Assembly (NCBI GenBank): GCA_958299035.1
Contig: CATQJL010000316.1
Location: forward strand, 14,292,347-14,356,346
Reading direction: 5' to 3'
Length of the DNA: 64,000 nucleotides
From: Cylicocyclus nassatus
Lineage: Eukaryota > Nematoda > Chromadorea > Rhabditida > Strongylidae
In this document: in pieces, positions 57,070-64,000 of the stretch
Numbering within the stretch: position 1 is the stretch's first letter
How the letters are laid out: each line of letters starts with the position of its first letter
Program-made: the position numbers and the translations under genes
Notes under the pieces: generated by a model
Databases searched by the model: none
The model's input: only the letters and a program-made list of their open reading frames with translations
What the model was told of the DNA's origin: nothing

Positions 57070-59985
57070 ATGGCATCGCTCCAGCTTTTCAAGATCAGGA
57101 TTGACAATGCCGGCAAACTCGTGAAATCCCAGGAGACATAAATCGAAAATATTGATGTCCCCTTCATTCCCCACACTGAAAGAAGAATGTGAGCAGTACA
57201 TAAAACAGAAAACGGGATTGATAACCAATCTTCTCAATTTTCTACACAACGCAGTGAAGCTTCAAGAAACGCAGACCAACTCCGCGATCGATTACATCAG
57301 CGCACGGAATGAAAAAGAAAAAGACAAACTGATGATGGAGCTCAGCAAGCACCTAGAGATGGAGTCACTTGACCTGGAAGTGATTGTAGTGCAGTGGCGG
57401 ACAAGGATAGAGTTCCGACAGCATGAACTGAAAGAACAAGACGCACTTCTGCACTGCGATGCTCCGAGCTTACCGAGTCAACCAAGTAATGATAACGGAC
57501 AAGCTCGGATTCCAGAACGTAATGAAAGGCGGATCAAATTTCGGAAACCTCTGTTGAAAATCCCTACGTTCTCAGGCAACTTCCGAGAATTTGATAGCTT
57601 CTGAACAGTCTTCGAATCTCTCATCCACACTGACGAGGAGTTATCGGATACAACAAATTCCTGTTTCTTAAACAAGCGTTGAAGGGAAAAGCAGCAACCA
57701 CTCTCAGCTGCATTCCCGTCGTTGGAGAAAGATATGAAACAGCGATAGATATGTACCCTGAAAAAACAATTCGATCGCTCTGCCAGCATGGCAGACATAC
57801 TCATAAATGAAATCGAAAAAGTCCCGAGGGCGCCAGATAACCCGAAAAGTTGCCGAGAAACCTTTGAAGCAATCAATTCGAGAATCATTCATCCTGAACA
57901 AACGGGAGTAAAGATGAACGCAGACAGACTTTGGCGTCGAGTAATCTTCTCCAAATTTCCCGAATCTATCTGTACAACCGCCATCCAAAAAGAAGCAATA
58001 CAAGATGATTCCTTTGAGGTTAGTGAAATCCTGAAAGCTATCGACAGCATAATTTCACTAAGTGAAACGACTTCGCTCACAACTGGAACTGTTTTCCCAA
58101 CCAACCATCGCCAGGACACTCATCAAAATGGAAGGAACAACAAAACAAGATGGGAAGAGGCAAGACAGTTCTGGAAACCGAGACGCGTGTGCTTATGTGG
58201 ACAACCACATTCCCCTTACACATGTCAGAAATATACTATACCGGAAGCTCGACACCTCGAAGCGAGAAATCAAAGGGTGTGCTGGAGGTGTTTTGCTAAG
58301 AATCACAGTTCAAAAGACTGCCCGAATATTGGAGTGTGCCGCAAATGCAAAGACTCGCTCCATGGATCTCTTTGCCTCTGCGAAGAAGAAGCGAAGAAGC
58401 AAGACAATGGATATATTGCAGCAACACGCCGACCTGCAAATGTGGCAAGGCAACCGCCACTACCAAGTCGATGTCGTTCACAAACAGTGTGTACTTCAAA
58501 TCGCAACAGCGATAATCTTCAATGAAGAACAATGGGACTACCATCCAATCATAATACTACTGGACTCAGGAGCGCAAAGAAGTCTCATCAAGTCAAACCT
58601 CAGCGAAACATTCAAGCTTCCAATCGTCCGAACAACGTCATTCACCACATCCGGAATGGGTGAACTGCAAGAAATCTTCGACTCCCACGAGGTGCTGATC
58701 ACTTTGAAAAGTTGCGAGGTTCTAACAAACTGAAGAAGTTGGCCGTACACACGAGGAAAAAACTTACCACCAGTTTGGAAACGGCACATCTCACTGACGC
58801 AGATCTTCAGTTCATTTCAATTAAAAAACTGGACATAGCACAGCAAACGCTCACAAGAACTAGCGTATCGCCTGATATTCACATTGGCCAGAACATTCTC
58901 AATACGGTCATAGATCACAGCTTGCCAGTACTGACACTTCCTTCGGGACTAATCCTCACCTCTACCATCTTCGGTTACACCATATCAGGAACAAGCTTGG
59001 TCACAGCAACAACAAGCACTGCTGAAGTCCATGGAGGCTCACTAGTGGTTGCATCTCCAGCAGTTTCACCAACAGAAGACTACAAACAGGACATCAAACA
59101 TCTCTGTGAGCTCGAATTTCTTGGTTTGAAGACTGAAAGCGATCCCGATAAAGCATTCATAATCAAGTTTATGGATACCTAAGGAGAACAACCATCAAAG
59201 CGGACATAATCATAGCAGGATTCCCTATCAAGGAAACTTTAGCAAGCTCGAAGACAGCTTCAACACTGCTTTTCGCCGGCTACAAGCACTCCTTCGAACG
59301 CTCCGAGGTGATGCAAAAAGCTTCAACTTTACAACACCACGATTGAAGGCTACACCAGGGAAGGAATCATTAAGGCATGTACCTCACAACCAACAGGAGT
59401 AACTTCCTTTACCTTCCACATAGACATGTCTGGACACCTGGAAAGACAACCGAACTTCGGATTGTCTTCGATGCTTCATCTCACGGAAGAAACAAGCTGA
59501 GAATGTCATATTTAAAGGACACGCCCTCACACCCTTAATCGTTGAGGTTCTACTGCTGTTCCGCACGTCAAACATGCAGTGGTGGCCGAAATCCAAAAAG
59601 CTTTTCTACAAGTACGTCTTCCCGAAAATCATCGAGATGCGACGAGATTTCTGAGGATCAAGGACCTGGATGCACTACCCGAAGACGACAACGTCAAGTA
59701 CTATCGCTTCTGCAGGGTACCTTTCGGAATAAATGCAAGCCCAGCCATATTGAATCAGTCAAGCATACTCAAGCACATCGAAGAGGAGGACACCCCAATT
59801 GGTAAGGAACTATCCAAATCTCTGTATGCCGACAATGTGCTACTAGAAGGCAACAATCCGCAAGAACTGATAGAGAAATACACTTCTTCAAAACAGGTAT
59901 TCTCTTCCATCGGCATGAATCTTCGCGACTACTTGTCAGATTCTGCTGAAGTGAACGCACAAATCAAGGACGTGGATAGAGCAAA
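57070..59985 (+). pseudogene. gag-pol: BEL-2 gag-pol remnant
   Basis: From the ATG at 57070 the frame is broken repeatedly: an early stop, a TGA at 57602-57604 where BEL-1 has Trp, frame changes near 57750, 58400 and 58720, and a stop near 59180. Recognisable pieces are the DUF1759-like gag region (57500-57750), knuckles CLCGQPHSPYTC and CWRCFAKNHSSKDC (58190-58320), and a protease active site with the normal D-S-G (LDSGAQRS at 58560). A segment GLILTSTIFGYTISG follows at 58950, then RT with YADN at 59825. It ends inside RT. It is not functional. Confidence 0.9.
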
Positions 59986-61910
59986 ATACTGCGAACCATA
60001 CGTGTGCAAAGGGGGAACATGGCCTCTCCAGGGTGAAGGAGGTCATAGGGGTTTCGCCTCTCCAGGGTGAAAGGGATATGAGGGCCTACGGGGGGGGAGG
60101 GGGTGCCAATGTTCGTCATCATTGCTTCTCATGTTCTCTTCATTCACATGCATCAAGTGAAATTGCAACCAAACCGAGTTAAAGTCGAACATTGTGTTTT
60201 ACCCGCTGAAATTTGAAGAAGAAAAACTGGAAGAAGTGAGACTAAGAAACCAACATTTTAAGCAAAATTATTAAACTATCGGCATTACCAAAATTAAATT
60301 TAGTGACATGTTAATTCTAAATATTCTTATTATGATTGTCAAAACTTATTTGCAGGTTCACTGAGAATTAGTCGGAAATTTGCCGCCTATTATTCACTTC
60401 TAGAGAACGACAAAAAAAGCCTTGAGAGAAATTTACGTGTGAAGCCTTCATGTATATATGTCAATGAAGTTACTCACGTATTTGCTGAAAGAATAAGTGA
60501 AATAATAAATGAACTTTGATGATCGGTGCGCAGTTGATTTGCATTCCTTTTGAAGGGGAATAAATTTCCTAAGCAAATGGCGGAATCGTGAAAAGTCATT
60601 GATTGATTTCTCAAGGAGTCATTGTCCTAACTTTTAATATTATTTCTAAACTCTGACAGAGATCGTAACTTTTGCGTAGAGAAGAAGTTGCAACTAAGGG
60701 CACGTATTACATCGAAGACAGTGTAATCAGGGTTAGCCTTGCTGTCAAAATGCTATAGCTACGAGGATCGTGGAGTTCTACAATCCACCTACGATGATAG
60801 GGATGAGGAAGGACAGGAGATGCATTTTTCCACGTTGGTCAAAATTCGATCAATCGGTTATCCTGAAGGGCTGGATTCGTCGGATGCAAAGGTCACGCAG
60901 GTGAGCAGGCTAAGTCTGTCAAAGTTCAAAAAAATTTGCGAAGTAGCGATGTTTGGTCTCTGAAGGTTGCTGCTATTTCATTGACTGTATGAGCCGCTGC
61001 CAATTCAGGATTTCCAGATCCTTTACAGGCCAATACCGTTGGGGGAGCCCTTGCCAGGTATTTTTTAGAGAAGATAATCGGCATTACCATGCAAAACCTT
61101 TGCTCCACTGACGCTTTCTTTTATTCCATCCTAAATCCACAAAAACCCTTTATCTGCGCGACATGTAATAGACTCGGGTATGCAATCCAAAGCACCTCAA
61201 CTTGACTTCTCATTTGAAAGGAGGAGGGGCTTATCTTGCTTTCAGCCTAGGTGCAGATAAAACTATTGTGATGCAGATAGGAAATGGCAGTCTTTTACCA
61301 ACGGATCCTTTGTGCGATGTGTGACGATAATAATACTACTACTACTTTTGGTTGTATATTCAAACACGTATCCATCTTGTGCACGATTACCTGTTACTTT
61401 GCTTTGTTCATTATTCAGCCAATCCTCGTTCTTAATCTCAATTTTTGTGACTTTCCACGGTTTCTACTTCTCGTACACGGGAACATATTACCTCACGCTG
61501 TGAATTAAGTGGAAAATCCTCAGATAGAAGTTCTGCTGAGAGATTACCTGTGGTGACGTTTCCAAAAGTGAAAAATTCATGAAATGAACAATATATTAAC
61601 GTCATCTCGGTGATCGCAACGGAGCTTCGTGCATCATATTGGTGTCAAAACCTGCAATAAATTGTAATAGTCTCTGTAACAAAGCCCCATCTGACTTCAT
61701 TACGGAATCTTCTCTTTTATATCAGTGTGGAAGGAGATGCCTTCCTCAATATTCTATCACTGGCTCGATGTGGGTGATTTTAGTATCTAAAATTTCTATT
61801 TATTCATGATAACACAACGTAGCAAATTCAATCACAAAGCTCATCAACTAACAAAAATGTAGCAGCAAGGCAATTCTGAGCATGTTGTTCCATTGCGATG
61901 GATGTTGAAG
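59986..61910. other. No gene recognised
   Basis: Begins with a short direct repeat (GCCTCTCCAGGGTGAA at about 60022 and 60057) and a G-run at 60090-60110. The remainder is AT-rich, without supported exons. Confidence 0.4.
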
Positions 61911-62601
61911 CAGGGCCCGGCACAGATGGTTTTGGGTCAAACTGGACTTCGTTTTTGAAGTTAGAAGCAAAGGGGATATCGTTTTTATAAGTCCTGGAGG
62001 AAGCGCCGAAAAAAACGACGAACATGTCAAGTTTTACAAGTTGAACGTGTTCTTTCGCAAGCGCGCGAATTTCAAACGCAAGACTCAAACCAAATGGCTT
62101 GTTTACAGCGCACAAACAATCACATGGCTCCGGATTTGGGCTATGTGTATACAATATTACTCTAAAGTATGTTATGTAAAAAAATGCAAAAACTTATGTG
62201 TCCTATTATCCGTTCCCGAATTTGTTGGTTTCTAAACCAACACCAAACCAGCTGGGTTGGTTGAGCCAAAAGTAGTGTAATTCTGCTCGTTGAAAGATAC
62301 CGCGCTCTAACACGTGCGGCGTCCTTCAAACTATGTGGAGCAAAATGCATCGCCGGGTTCTTGAGGCTACAGATTTGGTCGGCCTAGGAAGTTTTCGACA
62401 TTTCGAGTCGAAATGTTTTCTTTTTGCTTTTTTGTTATATTAGATACTTCAACCGCGATTTTTTCGCTTTTTTACTGTTGCATTGATTGAGTGAGGGTTT
62501 CCCTACTGATTTTTACGTCGAGAGGGACTTCGTAAATTTTCACGAAGTCATGGGGGACTTCGTTTCCAGAAAAGCTCCAAACCAACGCATGCCGGGCCCT
62601 G
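61911..62601. mobile_element. hAT-type MITE, CAGGGCC family, copy 2
   Basis: Ends CAGGGCCCGGCA (left) and TGCCGGGCCCTG (right, inverted) are flanked by a perfect 8-bp direct repeat TGTTGAAG at 61903-61910 and 62602-62609. Internal 'acttcgtttt' segments match copy 1. There is no transposase. Confidence 0.9.
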
Positions 62602-62632
62602 TGTTGAAGAGTTGCAGAGCCTTAACAGTTGA

Positions 62633-63260
62633 TCTTATATATAAAGCTGAATGTCTGTCTGTATGTTTGTCTGTCTGTCTGTATGTCTGTATGTCTGTCT
62701 GTACGTATGTTCCGAATACAAAATTCCATTTTTCAACCGATCAGGACCAGACTTGGCACACATACACTTGGGGGCCGGGCGGATGTCATAGGGTACTTTT
62801 GGTTATCAATCGATATCGATTTTATCGATTCTTTGCAAAGTTTGAGCTACGGGGCTGGGAGTTGGCACAGGGGGGTAATCGAGCATGCTGATTACGAATA
62901 CAATATTAGTTTTTGAAATTATGTATTACTTTAATCGATTTCATCGATTTTTTGCAAAGTTAGAGCTACGGGCTGGGAGTTAGCACAGGGGGATAATCGA
63001 GCATGATGATTACGAATACAATGATATTTTTTAGAAATATTCGTTACTTTTTTTCGATTTTATCGTTTTTTTCGTAATTTTTGATCTACGGGGCTGGGAA
63101 TTCGCTAGGGATAAGTGAGCATGCTGATAAACTAACAAGCGAGAATAGGGAGTTGGAATTGGTGTGTAGAAGTGGGCACAGGGAAAGGTTGTACAGGGAT
63201 ATGGATGGGAGCTTCATCATAGCGTTGACATGGCCAGGCGGAGCCGAGTAAGCCAGCTAG
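62633..63260 (+). mobile_element. Helitron-like element, copy A
   Basis: Starts TCTTATATATAAAGCTGAATG after an A and ends GCCAGCTAG before a T, with a GC-rich stem region just upstream of the end. A TCTG-type microsatellite follows the start. The centre has three tandem repeats of about 110 bp (from about 62815, 62935 and 63055) containing 'gggctggga' and 'gcatgctga' type text. Confidence 0.65.
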
Positions 63261-63262
63261 TA

Positions 63263-63550
63263 TCTTATATGTAAAGCTGAATGTCTGTTTGTATGTACGT
63301 ATGTATGTCTGTGTGTTTACATATGCTCGAAAAAAATTTTATTTCTGAACCGATCCGGACCAAACTTAACACATGCAACCTTCGGGGCGGAGCGTGTGTT
63401 GTAGGCTACTCTTCATCATCGATCGATATCGATTTTGTCAATTTTTTGTAAAATTTGAGCTGGCTGCGAGTTGGCAAAGAGGGATATGTGAGCATGCTGA
63501 TTACGAATATATTATAGACAAGGCCGGGCGTAGCCGGGTTTGCCAGCTAA
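63263..63550 (+). mobile_element. Helitron-like element, copy B
   Basis: Starts TCTTATATGTAAAGCTGAATG two bases after copy A and ends GCCGGGTTTGCCAGCTAA followed by T. It is a shorter copy with a single internal unit, head-to-tail with copy A. Confidence 0.65.
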
Positions 63551-64000
63551 TAGTTCTATATATATGGCAGCTGGAAGATGCTATTGCAAGTTCTTGTGCT
63601 AAATCCACGAGTTCTGCATATGCTTGTTGAAGACCCCGTCAGTGCTCGATACTCGTCAGTGTATGAAAAAGATGACAGGTTATAACAGCAAAGAAGAAAA
63701 GTAATAGGGGTTTGCGAAAGTCTTCCATCTGGCTATGACCCTTTGGAAGAGCGATGTTTATAATCAAGTTTTTCCGGCATAGTAAACATTTTAGAACGGA
63801 ACAATATTGTGAACATATTTATAGAATACTTCCACGTTAGCAGAACACAAACACTTGTCAATATATACATTTGTAATACTTAAAAAAACGCAGTGTCGAA
63901 AGACTTCGTACTTTATCGGCACGTAGCATGTGAAGATCAGAGTTACACACAATCTTATCGGTGTTATATTGTGGACAAAGTTGAGGAGGAAGCGGGTGTT
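63551..64000. other. No gene recognised
   Basis: AT-rich flank at the window edge, with no supported feature. Confidence 0.4.

Larger units (their letters stand above)
54898..59985 (+). mobile_element. BEL-2: decayed, 3'-truncated BEL/Pao element
   Basis: It has a 5' LTR (54898-56183, interrupted by a palindrome), the same tRNA-Gly primer site, a hairpin-unit leader, and gag, protease and the first two thirds of RT on the plus strand. Similarity to BEL-1 stops at about 59985 inside RT, and no 3' LTR follows. Several stops and frameshifts are present. It is diverged from BEL-1 at the protein level, so it is another subfamily. Confidence 0.9.

Noticed and set aside
59986..60110. 3' LTR or polypurine tract of BEL-2 at the G-rich stretch
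   Set aside because: No sequence matching the 5' LTR follows, and the similarity to BEL-1 stops within RT; this is a truncation.

Overview
The window is nuclear DNA of a nematode. The evidence is a complete 14-exon phosphoethanolamine N-methyltransferase gene of the nematode PMT-1 type, very short introns ending in TTTTCAG or TTTTAG, and a transposon load typical of roundworms: BEL/Pao elements of the Tas/Cer type with a phlebovirus-like envelope, a Penelope-like element, Tc1/mariner foldbacks, hAT-type MITEs and Helitron-like elements. I cannot name the species; a clade V (strongylid or rhabditid) worm is my best guess.

Layout. 1-3602: AT-rich, with a 1452-bp hAT-like foldback at 2019-3470 that has a perfect 8-bp target duplication. 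3603-15826 (+): a multi-exon gene for a probable type II membrane mucin. Eight small exons with mutually consistent splice phases lead to a 6.9-kb last exon made of exactly 125 in-phase 54-bp repeats. 15827-20784: MITEs and large inverted repeats. 20785-31433 (-): a young BEL/Pao retrotransposon (BEL-1) with identical 340-bp LTRs. It has a tRNA-Gly primer site, an array of hairpin repeats in the leader, gag-pol, a broken envelope gene and an extra zinc-knuckle ORF after env. 31939-33482: a 1.5-kb Tc1-like palindrome. 33884-35428: a Helitron-like copy and a MITE. 39962-46236 (-): the intact pmt-1 gene, with a Penelope-like element in its second intron. 48216-49144 (+): an unrecognised exon cluster. 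54898 to about 59985 (+): a second, decayed and truncated BEL element (BEL-2), whose 5' LTR is split by a mariner-type palindrome beside its TATA box. 61911-63550: a hAT MITE and two head-to-tail Helitron-like copies.

Only two host genes are well supported, the mucin and pmt-1. PMT proteins make phosphocholine from phosphoethanolamine; mammals lack this route. The rest is mostly mobile DNA.

The least expected signals are these. (1) Both BEL leaders carry, besides the tRNA-Gly primer site, a separate 14-nt perfect complement of the tRNA-Gly(GCC) anticodon arm. (2) Both leaders contain tandem units of small hairpins with a shared GG-TYC-ATCC loop. (3) BEL-1 has an ORF after env encoding a CCHC zinc-knuckle protein. 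(4) The mucin repeat array shows a 32-unit higher-order duplication.
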